Assembly: GCF_963667555.1 (NCBI RefSeq)
Contig: NZ_OY763421.1
Span: forward strand, 823,562-887,561
Origin: an uncultured Methanolobus sp.
GTDB lineage: Archaea > Halobacteriota > Methanosarcinia > Methanosarcinales > Methanosarcinaceae
Length of the DNA: 64,000 nt
Direction of reading: 5' to 3'
The position numbers and the translations under genes were made by a program. The notes below the pieces were generated by a model. The model was not told where the DNA came from, searched no databases, and saw only the letters and a list, made by a program, of their open reading frames with translations. Shown here in pieces: positions 8,614 through 17,172 of this stretch. Numbering within the stretch: the stretch's first letter is position 1; each line of letters begins with the position of its first letter.

Positions 8614-9060
8614 ATGTATGAATTGAACGGGGTTTTACAGGTCTTTATTGCAGGTTTTATTGGAGGCGGGTTAGCTGAATTTCTCCGCTGGTATCGGTTA
8701 AGAGAAAGCCTTAATTTTCCGCAATATACAAAAAGCGGGATATACTGGGGACTTACTATAGGCATGATGGTTCTTGGAGGAGCTATTGCCTGTTTATACG
8801 GTGTGGATGCTAAAGATGCAATTCTGGTAATTCATATTGGAGCATCAGCACCCATTATACTTTCACGTCTGGTTCCTTCCTCTTCGGATGAGGTAGATCC
8901 CCAACTGATACAGGAACTCAGAACTATAACAAGTGAAAATTTCAACACATCTGACATGTTCAGAAACGTAGACCTAAAAATCCAAACCACCAATGGCTTT
9001 CAAATTATAAATGGGAAAAGAACATCTGCAAACATGTCCAATTTCCTCAAATGGAAGTGA
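8614..9060 (+). CDS. hypothetical membrane protein
   Basis: This 148-residue protein has three hydrophobic segments in its first 90 residues (about 6-25, 42-64 and 69-88), then a polar tail of about 55 residues. The helices are glycine-rich (FIAGFIGGGLAEF, GIYWGLTIGMMVLGG). I do not recognise the family. The ATG has no strong Shine-Dalgarno, and AT-rich TATA-like DNA lies about 25 bases upstream, so a leaderless mRNA is possible. Confidence 0.6.
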   Translation: MYELNGVLQVFIAGFIGGGLAEFLRWYRLRESLNFPQYTKSGIYWGLTIGMMVLGGAIACLYGVDAKDAILVIHIGASAPIILSRLVPSSSDEVDPQLIQELRTITSENFNTSDMFRNVDLKIQTTNGFQIINGKRTSANMSNFLKWK

Positions 9061-9111
9061 GAGGCTACTCATAAATGAATTTTTAACACGTCAGAAATGT
9101 ATTTTGATGTG

Positions 9112-9378
9112 TTATTTTCCTTTTCCAAAGTGCATACTTACATGATAAACCGCATCAAATAAAGAAACGTCTTTGAATTTCAATTGATGGTTCATGTAAA
9201 TATTGTACATCGGATGTTTGTACATGTCTTCAACACGACTTGTTTCAATTGTCACATTTTCTACAAGTACATTTTGTCCTTTGATAACAGAAGACTTGCC
9301 ACATAGCTCATGAATGTTTACTGACATTTCATTCAGCATTTCATCTTTTATCAATTGAACATAGTTTAATGCTGTCAT
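9112..9378 (-). CDS. hypothetical protein, 88 residues
   Basis: The frame is open up to 9510, but the best start is the ATG at 9378, because GGGGAGT lies seven bases upstream and the additional N-terminal sequence has AT-biased composition. The product (MTALNYVQLIKDEMLNEM...) is soluble with no recognisable motif. I do not recognise the family. Confidence 0.5.
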   Translation of the reverse strand: MTALNYVQLIKDEMLNEMSVNIHELCGKSSVIKGQNVLVENVTIETSRVEDMYKHPMYNIYMNHQLKFKDVSLFDAVYHVSMHFGKGK

Positions 9379-9558
9379 AGATACTCCCCAAAATTGATTA
9401 TGTAATTGATAATAATTATAGTTTTCCAAAAAAGATTTTTTTGCGCATATTAATATAGAATTATTTAGTTGTTGAGCAAATGAACATATTACCACTGGAT
9501 ATTTCAGCAAAGACTCAACTTGAAAAATAAAATAAGTGATCTTACTTGCAAAATCACT

Positions 9559-10029
9559 TCAAACATCAACAAGCGAGCCTTCTGGAAATATCTTCCTGAA
9601 TACAAAGCCAACAAGCGGACCTGCAACAAACACTATCAGCGGATATGCAAATACAGCATTGATAACCAGATTATGAGCCCATATCAAAGGCAATTCTTTT
9701 GCAAGACCCACTGTTAATATTGAAAAGAACAATGACATTAAAGTAGCCATTCCGGCAACGAAGACCAATGCAGTTATAGCTCTTTTCTGTAAAGGTGTGT
9801 GATGGTGTTTGTGTAATTTGAATGCCAGTTTCATCCCATGCCTTGCAACGATGAAATATTCAAGTATGAATGCCACAACAAAAGTTGGAGGAAAACTCAG
9901 CCAGGTAACCTTGATCAAGTCTGCGGAAAATCCCTGATGTACCGTTATGTTGTACCCTGTCATTACAAAAGCCATAAAACAAACATACATGAATGTATGG
10001 ATAAGATTCTCTTTTTTATTTGTTATCAC
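9559..10029 (-). CDS. DUF2798 membrane protein
   Basis: This 156-residue protein is built of four hydrophobic segments arranged as two similar halves (about 12-32, 42-63, 83-107 and 118-145), as in DUF2798. The start is GTG with AAGGTGA five bases upstream. An eight-base inverted repeat (CCTTGTGT/ACACAAGG) in the promoter covers the ribosome-binding site with one arm. Function of the family is unknown to me. Confidence 0.72.
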   Translation of the reverse strand: MITNKKENLIHTFMYVCFMAFVMTGYNITVHQGFSADLIKVTWLSFPPTFVVAFILEYFIVARHGMKLAFKLHKHHHTPLQKRAITALVFVAGMATLMSLFFSILTVGLAKELPLIWAHNLVINAVFAYPLIVFVAGPLVGFVFRKIFPEGSLVDV

Positions 10030-10036
10030 ATGCTCA

Positions 10037-10080
10037 CCTTGTGTATATGATTTTTATTAATAAGAAAGTTTAACACAAGG
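10037..10080 (-). promoter_or_regulatory. inverted repeat in DUF2798 gene promoter
   Basis: CCTTGTGT (10037-10044) and ACACAAGG (10073-10080) are perfect complements separated by 28 bases. On the minus strand the proximal arm overlaps the AAGGTGA ribosome-binding site, and the distal arm lies just downstream of a TATA-like CATATAAAC near 10088-10096. It may be a regulator-binding pair or an RNA pairing that hides the ribosome-binding site. Confidence 0.5.
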
Positions 10081-10182
10081 AGTGTTTATATGTATCAAAA
10101 AAATTGACATCTTCTTATAACGGCTTGTAGTTAGCCAGATAACAGATAAACATAACGCCTGCTATTTCTGTTTGTAGCTGTA

Positions 10183-10434
10183 TTACCTGTATTTCAATGA
10201 TCTGAAAAGCCCTTTGGACGGCTTATAAACCCTGTCAGGAAAACGTTCTGTTAGTTTCCAGACTGAGCCATTAACTGTTTTAGGATGAAAGGTGGGATCG
10301 GATTCCATTATCTTTGAAACAAGTTCTGACCAGCGCAGCCCATCAGGATACTTATCCAGTAATTCTAATGCGGTAGCATTTATACGCTCCGTTGCTTTTG
10401 ATGAGTGAATATCCGGTTCATGCGATACTGGCAC
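10183..10434 (-). CDS. small winged-helix-like protein
   Basis: This 83-residue protein contains TALELLDKYPDGLRWSELVS, then KTVNGSVWKLTERFPDRVYK followed by PSKGLFR. This resembles the short winged-helix modules found fused to nucleases or alone in methanogens. It has no other domain. It is probably DNA-binding; its target is unknown. It lies 48 bases behind the FKBP lipoprotein gene on the same strand. Confidence 0.6.
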   Translation of the reverse strand: MPVSHEPDIHSSKATERINATALELLDKYPDGLRWSELVSKIMESDPTFHPKTVNGSVWKLTERFPDRVYKPSKGLFRSLKYR

Positions 10435-10481
10435 GATAAATAGTTGAACTTGTGCAGTTAAATAACTGTTGAAGGAGCTTA

Positions 10482-11015
10482 TCAGCTTTTATCTATTGAT
10501 ACCACTTCTATTGTAAATGTCAGGTTTTCACCTGCCAGTTTGGTATTACAGTCAATGGTGACATTTTTGTCAGTGATATTCACAATAACTCCAACCTGAT
10601 TTTGAGATGTCACTTTCTGACCAACTATCGGAGTGATGTTAGCCGAATGGAATTGCTCTACCGGCAAAGATATCAGAAGCTCCGGGCAATATGCACCATA
10701 TGCTTTTTCAGGCAGAATTACAACTGTTTTGACATCACCGACCACCATTCCGATAACTGCATCATCAAAACCTTCAATGACCTGTCCTTTTCCGGCTGTA
10801 AAGGAAAGAGGTTCATAATGTCTGCCAGCTTTGTAAATGCCTTCTTTCATTGCAACTTCCTCCATAGAAGTGTCAAATACGGTCCCGTCATCCAGTGTTC
10901 CCGTATAATTGACAGAAACATGATCTCCTGCTTCTACCTTTTGGCTACTGTCAGACTCAGTGCATCCACTGATAAGCAATGAACAGATCAATATCATGAA
11001 TAAGATTTTCTTCAT
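10482..11015 (-). CDS. FKBP-type peptidyl-prolyl isomerase lipoprotein
   Basis: The start is set at the ATG at 11015, giving 177 residues that begin with a short signal peptide and the lipobox LLISGC, preceded by GGGGTGGT. The FKBP core follows: VSVNYTGTLDDGTVFDTS, then GKGQVIEGFDDAVIGM and PEKAYGAY, with an inserted flap domain and the closing LAGENLTFTIEV. It should catalyse prolyl cis-trans isomerisation on the outer face of the membrane and assist folding of secreted proteins. A second, cytoplasmic FKBP is at 37275-37700. Confidence 0.88.
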   Translation of the reverse strand: MKKILFMILICSLLISGCTESDSSQKVEAGDHVSVNYTGTLDDGTVFDTSMEEVAMKEGIYKAGRHYEPLSFTAGKGQVIEGFDDAVIGMVVGDVKTVVILPEKAYGAYCPELLISLPVEQFHSANITPIVGQKVTSQNQVGVIVNITDKNVTIDCNTKLAGENLTFTIEVVSIDKS

Positions 11016-11319
11016 ATGACCACCCCATGATCCTATATAATCCCACATACTCCATATTTACATTGATAAGAAATGTGAAACTTCAAGATATATAAGAATA
11101 CTGAGTCCTGTAAGTAAAAAAAGAATGATGGATAATATTACTCAAGCATCCTACTTCAAGTGCATATGTTCTGGATTTACTTCTCTTTTCGATCAATCAT
11201 CTTAAAACTGCTGTAGTTCTGGATTTGCAAATTCAATATTTATATATTTGCACAAATTTTTTACATTAGACTGGATGAGCAATATGTAGCATATCGGCTA
11301 TAATCGTCAATTTCGCCAC
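11016..11319. other. intergenic region upstream of the FKBP gene
   Basis: No reading frame is supported. On the minus strand a TATA-like TTATATATC near 11085-11095 probably serves the FKBP lipoprotein gene. The phrase GTTCTGGATTT occurs twice (about 11167 and 11215), a short direct repeat of unknown meaning. Confidence 0.45.
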
Positions 11320-12750
11320 TCACTCTACAGTAGAATCAGATAGATAATCTTCCAATGTCAGCAGTAAAACATCTTCCTGCTTTGCTATCTCATGCAAGTT
11401 CTTAGTAAAACCGGACTTGCTGATAAGGGCAAAATGCTCTTTTCTTTCAGGAACCCATTTCACATGAGTTGCTTTCTCTTTCAGACTGTAATAGACATCT
11501 GCATTGATCTTCTGCTTTTGCCATTTGCACTCACAGAAAAGTATGTTCTTTGTTTTCGGGTCAAGGGCCACAAGATCTACCTCATAATCGTTTTTCCCTT
11601 TTGGCATATTAGGTATCTTTCCCCACTGTCTTCCAATAGATTTGAACTTGAATGGAAGTCTGTCATGCAGATTCAGATCCATGAGCATTTCTTTGCTGAC
11701 CTGCTCAAATGTTTCTCCCAGATAACGATCATAACTTTTTTTCAGGTCTTCAATAGCATGTGAACTGTCGCCTGCCTCTATGGAATCCCTGTGTACCAGC
11801 ACATACCTGAACCAGAAACGCAGGAAAGGGTCATCAATAACATAGATCGTCTTACGGGTAGATGTTTTTTCTGCGACAGGATGCTCTTTTCTTAAGAATC
11901 CCAGTTTCATCAGGGTATCTACATAATAGGACAGATCCTTTGTTTCCATGAATGCACCGGCAGCAATTTCTCCTGCTCTTGATGCGCCTTTGGAGATGGA
12001 ATAAAGTATGTTCATGTAGGTGGCAGGTTCTCTTAACTCTTCACGCAGCAGGAATTCCCCTTCTGCATAGAGTACAGCTTCTTTGGAGAAAATCGACTGT
12101 TCAAGATTCTCATAAAAGCCTTTCTCAGGATAAAAGAACCTGAGATAGAAAGGTATACCTCCTGTTGATCCATATATTTGCATCAATTCATCCGGCTTAT
12201 AGCCAGGGAAAAAACCGGACATGTGACGGAAGCTTAAAGGCATGACCTGTATCTGTCCTGTTCTCCTGCCGTAAAGAGGACTTGAATAGGAAAGGGTTGT
12301 TTTTTCCATCATGGAAATGGAAGAACCACAGAGAATCAGATGGAAAGATCCTCCTTTGAGTATCTCATCAACAATTAGCTGGAATACCGATGGTATGGAC
12401 TGATCAGCCTGTGCCAGGTAAGAGAACTCGTCGATAACAACGACAAGTTTCTGGTCTTCTTTCCATTGTCTTCTTATGTATTCGAATACACCGTCAAATG
12501 TCTCTACAGCAGGTTCCATGTCATTGAACAGACTCGAAGCTCTTTTTCTGAATCTAAGTGCATTGGATAGTGTTCCTCTCATATCAGCCAGAAAGAAAAT
12601 ATGAGGCTTATCCTTCACGAACTGCTGGATAAGCTCGGTTTTCCCAACACGCCTGCGTCCATAGATGACGGTAAATGAAAAGTCTTCTGAGTTATACTCT
12701 CTATTAAGAGATTCCAGTTCCTGAACACGGTTAATAAAATTACGGAACAT
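11320..12750 (-). CDS. archaeal ATPase with C-terminal DUF234 nuclease-like domain
   Basis: This 476-residue protein has the P-loop GRRRVGKT near residue 30, Walker B VVVIDEFSYLAQ near 120, and the sensor LILCGSSISMM near 160. A winged-helix region follows. The C-terminal part (residues about 390-425) reads DYEVDLVALD and ILFCECKWQ, the D...ExK pattern of the restriction-endonuclease fold seen in DUF234. Such stand-alone ATPases are common in archaea; their role is unproven. A minus-strand TATA box (CTATAAATA) lies about 28 bases before the ATG, so the mRNA is probably leaderless. Confidence 0.85.
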   Translation of the reverse strand: MFRNFINRVQELESLNREYNSEDFSFTVIYGRRRVGKTELIQQFVKDKPHIFFLADMRGTLSNALRFRKRASSLFNDMEPAVETFDGVFEYIRRQWKEDQKLVVVIDEFSYLAQADQSIPSVFQLIVDEILKGGSFHLILCGSSISMMEKTTLSYSSPLYGRRTGQIQVMPLSFRHMSGFFPGYKPDELMQIYGSTGGIPFYLRFFYPEKGFYENLEQSIFSKEAVLYAEGEFLLREELREPATYMNILYSISKGASRAGEIAAGAFMETKDLSYYVDTLMKLGFLRKEHPVAEKTSTRKTIYVIDDPFLRFWFRYVLVHRDSIEAGDSSHAIEDLKKSYDRYLGETFEQVSKEMLMDLNLHDRLPFKFKSIGRQWGKIPNMPKGKNDYEVDLVALDPKTKNILFCECKWQKQKINADVYYSLKEKATHVKWVPERKEHFALISKSGFTKNLHEIAKQEDVLLLTLEDYLSDSTVE

Positions 12751-13005
12751 AATAATTATGATTTAGTTTCGTAATATTTATAGATTATGGAGTGTAATTG
12801 TATTTCCAGTCTAAACCAATATATCCATTGAAATCCAATTTAAGTAAGACAGTATCTTGCTCAGCCTGCTTTTGTCCGATAGCAGGATCATTAGATCACT
12901 TTTAGCTTTAATTGTAGCAATTTGATCGCTCAAAACAAGTTAATAATGATGTAGAATGTTCAATAAAAATAGTAATGAATTCTCATTTAACGAATTAACA
13001 ATTAA

Positions 13006-14260
13006 GGCTCTCTTTAACATCGTGTGGGTAAACGAAGTTTACCCGCCATCAAGAATATCATTGTATTCCTACACTTTTCAGTCTTCAATCCATATGATCT
13101 CTTAAAAGCAGTCTTGATCTTGTTGTTCAATCCTTCAACAACACCATTACTGATACCTTGTTTAATTGATTCCAATATCCCGTGAGAATTTCTTTTTATC
13201 ATCTTAGCCAATGTGATAATTTCCTTGATGTTGCTATGCGTTCCCCAATAATGCCATTTATCGAGATATTCCCTTGCTACTTCTATATTTTTGATTTCCC
13301 ACATACGCTGAAGTCCAAGCTTAAATCTATAAGCTTTTGCCGTTTTTGTATCCAGATCTTTAATCGATTGAATCTTAGTTATTTCACGATCCGATAGGTT
13401 TTCAGGATTTTTCAACCACATGAATCTTGTTTTACCAAGTTCTTTATTTGTTTGATATTCCTTTCTTCGAACCTTATCGATTGCATCGTTCATCATTTTG
13501 ACAATATGGAACTTATCGTAAACGATCTTAGCATTCGGGAAATATTCTCTTGCTCCACCTTTAAAAGCAGGATACATATCCATTGAAATATACTTGATAT
13601 TATCAGGATCTATCTTCCTGGAAATAACTTCCCTGAAGTTCTTGAAAACACTTCTTTTCTTCCCATTTTCAATATGAATGACTCTTGATTCTTTCAGGTC
13701 ATAGAACAAGGTCACATAACTGTGACCTTTTTTGACAGAGATCTCATCTACTCCGATAGTATCAAGTTCAGACAGATCCATCTTTGCTCTTGCTTCTTCA
13801 ACATAATGAGCTAGAATTATCCAGACTGAATTTTCATGAATATTAATCAATTCAGCAATAGAAGAAGCACTCATTTCTTTTGACATAGCAACGATCAATG
13901 CTTCAAAAAATAATGTGAATCCAGTGTTTTGTCTTGTCCATGGAACTTCAACAAGTTTTACACCATCTCCATCACACTTTGTTCGGGGAACTCTTGCATG
14001 AATGTATGTTTCATGATGGAAAAAATCAAGGTGTCTCCATACTTTTTCTTTGGTATCATGGAGATCACACAGTTTGTTGCAAACAGGACAGGGGAACTTC
14101 GTTCCCCTTGTAAAATCAAGATAAATATCCATTCTCTTTTTAGAAATATCGAGATTTATATCTTTAACATACCACGGAGAGGTTATTCCCAGAGCCATTT
14201 GAATCAAAAGTTTATCGTCCATCCAATATGGATTGGATGAACACAATATTAAATTACCCA
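13006..14260 (-). mobile_element. ISL3-family insertion sequence
   Basis: The element carries one ISL3 transposase gene. The left end begins GGCTCTCTTTAACATCGTGT, and the right end read inward has GGTAATTTAATATTGTGT; both share TTTAA-AT-GTGT at the same depth, as imperfect terminal repeats. No matching 8-base target duplication is visible between the flanks. This suggests rearrangement after insertion, or that I have misplaced an end by a base or two. Confidence 0.65.
13014..14222 (-). CDS. ISL3-family transposase
   Basis: From the ATG at 14222 the protein has 402 residues, the usual ISL3 size. The longer open frame to 14261 begins within the inverted repeat and is unlikely to be used. An N-terminal zinc finger is visible (CPVCNKLCDLHD), then a helix-turn-helix (MSASSIAELINIHENSVWII). 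The catalytic domain has TIGVDEISVKKGHSYVTLFY (first Asp), YISMDMYPAFKGGAREYFPN (second Asp) and SNGVVEGLNNKIKTAFKRSY (Glu). The reading frame is intact and could be active. Confidence 0.88.
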   Translation of the reverse strand: MDDKLLIQMALGITSPWYVKDINLDISKKRMDIYLDFTRGTKFPCPVCNKLCDLHDTKEKVWRHLDFFHHETYIHARVPRTKCDGDGVKLVEVPWTRQNTGFTLFFEALIVAMSKEMSASSIAELINIHENSVWIILAHYVEEARAKMDLSELDTIGVDEISVKKGHSYVTLFYDLKESRVIHIENGKKRSVFKNFREVISRKIDPDNIKYISMDMYPAFKGGAREYFPNAKIVYDKFHIVKMMNDAIDKVRRKEYQTNKELGKTRFMWLKNPENLSDREITKIQSIKDLDTKTAKAYRFKLGLQRMWEIKNIEVAREYLDKWHYWGTHSNIKEIITLAKMIKRNSHGILESIKQGISNGVVEGLNNKIKTAFKRSYGLKTEKCRNTMIFLMAGKLRLPTRC

Positions 14261-14310
14261 CTCAATCTTGAGGAGATCCTCTTTTTTTCATTGCTGCTTT
14301 TCTTGCTTTT

Positions 14311-15261
14311 TTGATAGACATTGCAGTAGGCTCTTCGGGACTCACAATATATGAAGTATTTTCAACAATAGTTTCTCCGGCATCAAGTGATCCTACTTCA
14401 TCTATTATTGTATGGAATTTCAGGTTGCCAAAAGCTTTGATGGCTGTATTTATTGGAGTTTCTCTTGCTATAGCCGGTGCAGAAGTCCAGACTATTCTTG
14501 ACAATCCGCTTGCAAGTCCTTATACTCTTGGAATATCTGCTGCAGCCGGATTTGGTGCAGCATTAACTATGGTTTTCGGATTGAGCTTAGCTTCCTTTGC
14601 TAATAACGTTCTGGTTTCTTTCAATGCATTTATCTTCTCCTTTGCCTGCTTTTTTGTGATCTACTTTATAGCTAAAGTAAAATCTGCAAGCAAAGAGATT
14701 ATTATTTTAACCGGTGTTGCTTTACTTTTCTTATTTCAGGCTTTAGTTTCCTTATTACAGTATACAGCAACGGATGAACAATTACAGAACATTGTATTCT
14801 GGCTTTTTGGAAGCCTTGAGAATTCTTCCTGGAGCACAGTAACTATATGCTTACTAATTCTGCTTATTATTGTTCCTTTACTTGCAATGGATTTCTGGAA
14901 GCTTACAGCACTCAGGCTAGGGGATGAAAAAGCAAAGAGTCTGGGAATAAATGTTGAAAAACTGCGATTAAAAGTTCTTATTTCTGTATCAATACTGACG
15001 GCCTCTGCTGTTTGTTTTGCAGGTACTATTGGTTTTGTTGGACTTGTTCCTCCACATATAGCACGTATGCTTGTAGGTGAGGACCAAAGGTACTTTGTAC
15101 CATTGTCTGCACTACTGGGAGCACTGTTTCTTTCACTGGCTTCAATTAGTGGCAAGTTATGTTGTCATAAAGGTGTATTTCCAATAGGGATAGCAACGTC
15201 TTTGATTGGTGTTCCTTTCTTTTTATCTTTAATAATTATGAAAAGGAGCGGATCATTTTGA
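14311..15261 (+). CDS. FecCD-type iron/cobalamin ABC permease, 5'-truncated
   Basis: The product has the FecCD permease signature stretches VWNFRLPKALMAVFIGVSLA, then AGAEVQTILDNPLASPYTLG and GFVGLVPPHIARMLVGEDQR, with about nine membrane helices; family members import siderophores, haem or B12. The usual N-terminal leader is missing. Codons upstream of the TTG at 14311 are open only to a TGA at 14269-14271 (reading GDPLFFIAAFLAF), and the ISL3 element ends about ten bases before that. The first helix survives but the native start and promoter seem lost. No binding-protein gene is present. Confidence 0.75.
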   Translation: MIDIAVGSSGLTIYEVFSTIVSPASSDPTSSIIVWNFRLPKALMAVFIGVSLAIAGAEVQTILDNPLASPYTLGISAAAGFGAALTMVFGLSLASFANNVLVSFNAFIFSFACFFVIYFIAKVKSASKEIIILTGVALLFLFQALVSLLQYTATDEQLQNIVFWLFGSLENSSWSTVTICLLILLIIVPLLAMDFWKLTALRLGDEKAKSLGINVEKLRLKVLISVSILTASAVCFAGTIGFVGLVPPHIARMLVGEDQRYFVPLSALLGALFLSLASISGKLCCHKGVFPIGIATSLIGVPFFLSLIIMKRSGSF

Positions 15262-16040
15262 AGCTGGAAGCTAATGATATTTCTTTTAGTTATAATTCGC
15301 ATCCTGTTCTGAATGGGATTAATTTTAAACTTGAATCCCGGATCACAGCATTGATTGGACCGAACGCAGCAGGAAAATCCACTCTTTTAAAATGTATTGC
15401 TGGGGTGTTAGATCCTGAGGGCAATTTGTTGATAGATGGAAAAGATATAAAAAATCTCAAAAAGGATGATTTGATAAAATCGCGAAGTTACCTTCCCCAG
15501 GATTCAAAAACAAATGCCTGTCTTTCTGTGTTTGAAACTCTCTTGTTGGGAATGGTGCATTCATTGTCCTGGAGAGTTAGTGAGGAAGAACTTGAAGCAG
15601 TTTCAACTGTACTGGAATATATGGGCATTGAAGACCTGGCTATGAAAAATATAAATGAGCTTAGCGGAGGTCAGAAGCAGATGGTTTTTATCGCCCAGTC
15701 TTTAATACGTAATCCGAGACTTCTGCTTATGGATGAACCTACTAATGGTCTTGATCTTCAACATCAATTAGAGCTCTTTGAATTTATTCAGAAAATCACA
15801 AAGGAAAAGTGCATGACAACAATAATCGCTTTGCATGATCTTAATCTTGCAGCAAGGTATGCTGATAATATAGTTATTATGAACAAAGGAAATATTCATG
15901 CTTCAGGCACTCCTGAATCCGTTTTGACTCACAATAACATTCAGTCAGTTTATGGTATTAATGCCGACATTAGCACAGACGTTGCTGGTACTTTATGGAT
16001 TAAACCTCTCAATTCTATAAGAGAGGTTTTCAGGAGCTGA
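15258..16040 (+). CDS. FecE-type ABC transporter ATP-binding protein
   Basis: This 260-residue subunit has Walker A GPNAAGKST near residue 35, the Q-loop YLPQDS near 80, the ABC signature LSGGQKQMV near 140, Walker B LLLMDEPTNGLD near 160, and the switch histidine in ALHDLNLAA. The TTG start overlaps the permease stop by four bases, with AGGAGC upstream. It would energise the 14311-15261 permease. It is intact, unlike its partner. Confidence 0.88.
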   Translation: MKLEANDISFSYNSHPVLNGINFKLESRITALIGPNAAGKSTLLKCIAGVLDPEGNLLIDGKDIKNLKKDDLIKSRSYLPQDSKTNACLSVFETLLLGMVHSLSWRVSEEELEAVSTVLEYMGIEDLAMKNINELSGGQKQMVFIAQSLIRNPRLLLMDEPTNGLDLQHQLELFEFIQKITKEKCMTTIIALHDLNLAARYADNIVIMNKGNIHASGTPESVLTHNNIQSVYGINADISTDVAGTLWIKPLNSIREVFRS

Positions 16041-16049
16041 TCAGTCGCA

Positions 16050-16445
16050 TTATTTTGTAAATTTAGATGTATGGCGCTCTTTTGCTTCAGAAGCTATCAG
16101 CTTTTTAAGGCCGTTCAGCATACATTTATCTTTTTTAATATCTGCGTCATTTATTACTCCAAACAGATCTAATGCAGAATAAATATTACTTTCATTAATG
16201 CTCAGTACATGCGTGTTACCATAGATATTACGTGTAACTAGATTTGCCTCTTCCAGGATCTTAACGTTTTTTGCTACAAAAGGAGCTGACACATCAAGTA
16301 ACCGGGCCAGTTCTTGAATGTATTTTTCGCTTTCAAATAACAGTCTGAGAATTTCCAAACGCATTTCGCTTTCAAGTGCCTTAAATAGTTTTTGCCTATT
16401 TTCGCCTTCTAATGGACTGAATGCGGTTTGATTTGATTCCTCCAT
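16050..16445 (-). CDS. ArsR-type winged-helix regulator
   Basis: This 131-residue protein contains KLFKALESEMRLEILRLLFE, then QELARLLDVSAPFVAKNVKI and LEEANLVTRNIYGNTHVLSI, the helix-turn-helix and wing of ArsR/HTH_5 repressors. No metal-binding cysteine pair is obvious in the recognition helix; one Cys lies near the C-terminus. It converges on the ABC ATPase gene nine bases away, so it may or may not regulate it. It is probably cytoplasmic and dimeric. Confidence 0.78.
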   Translation of the reverse strand: MEESNQTAFSPLEGENRQKLFKALESEMRLEILRLLFESEKYIQELARLLDVSAPFVAKNVKILEEANLVTRNIYGNTHVLSINESNIYSALDLFGVINDADIKKDKCMLNGLKKLIASEAKERHTSKFTK

Positions 16446-16629
16446 AGCTCTCTTTTGAAGGAGTTTCTATATAAATATTCTCTCTTATGATACAATTTTT
16501 AGATGGATTTGCCTTTAAGAATATTCCTGGTCAGATAATCAGAATCATCTGAATAGATGTTATAATCAGTTCGCTGTCTTTTTATATCTGTATATCAAAA
16601 TTAAATTAACGGAAATGGGGTGATGTCAA

Positions 16630-17118
16630 ATGACTGAAGAATGCTGTCCTAAATTCGATCCTGAAACCTGGGATGGAAAAGTAATCGAGTGGGAGAACAA
16701 GAAATTCGTAAAAGACAAAGTGCTAACGCTTTTCTATATGCCTGTCAATTTTGGCGGAGTTATGAGAAAGCTTGACAGGAAAGTGAGAGAGGCAGGGGCA
16801 TCGATGCCGGATAATCTCTGCCTTTCTGATCACACATCAAAGTGGAACATGGATGTGTACCTAGCAGTTAACAAAAACATCCTGGGTGCCAATAATGTAA
16901 TGCTTAGTGGAAAGTTCTTAAGCAAAGTCTATGAAGGCCCGTTCAAGGATACTAAGAAATGGTGCGATGACTTTGAAGTATATGCAAAGGAGCAGGGTCA
17001 CGAAATTAAGAAATGGTTCATGTGGTACACTACCTGTCCTAAATGCGCTAAAAAATATGGGAAAAACTATGTTGTGATTATAGTAGATGTTGGAGCAGAT
17101 ATTGGAACTGACATCTGA
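16630..17118 (+). CDS. conserved methanogen protein (annotated hydrolase type)
   Basis: This 162-residue protein has CCPKFDPETWDGKVIEWENK at the N-terminus, MPVNFGGVMRKLDRKV near 35-50, LSGKFLSKVYEGPFKDTKKW near 93-112 and TTCPKCAKKYGKNYVVIIV near the end. I recall relatives named hydrolase in methanogens without experimental basis. The C-terminal CPKC pair and the N-terminal CC could bind metal. GGGG lies some nine bases before the ATG, and a TATA box (TTTTTATATC) near 16578-16587. Confidence 0.65.
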   Translation: MTEECCPKFDPETWDGKVIEWENKKFVKDKVLTLFYMPVNFGGVMRKLDRKVREAGASMPDNLCLSDHTSKWNMDVYLAVNKNILGANNVMLSGKFLSKVYEGPFKDTKKWCDDFEVYAKEQGHEIKKWFMWYTTCPKCAKKYGKNYVVIIVDVGADIGTDI

Positions 17119-17172
17119 ATTGATTTGAGAACAGATTCCAGGCGATTAAATGAAAATAGAAAAAGTGTTGTC

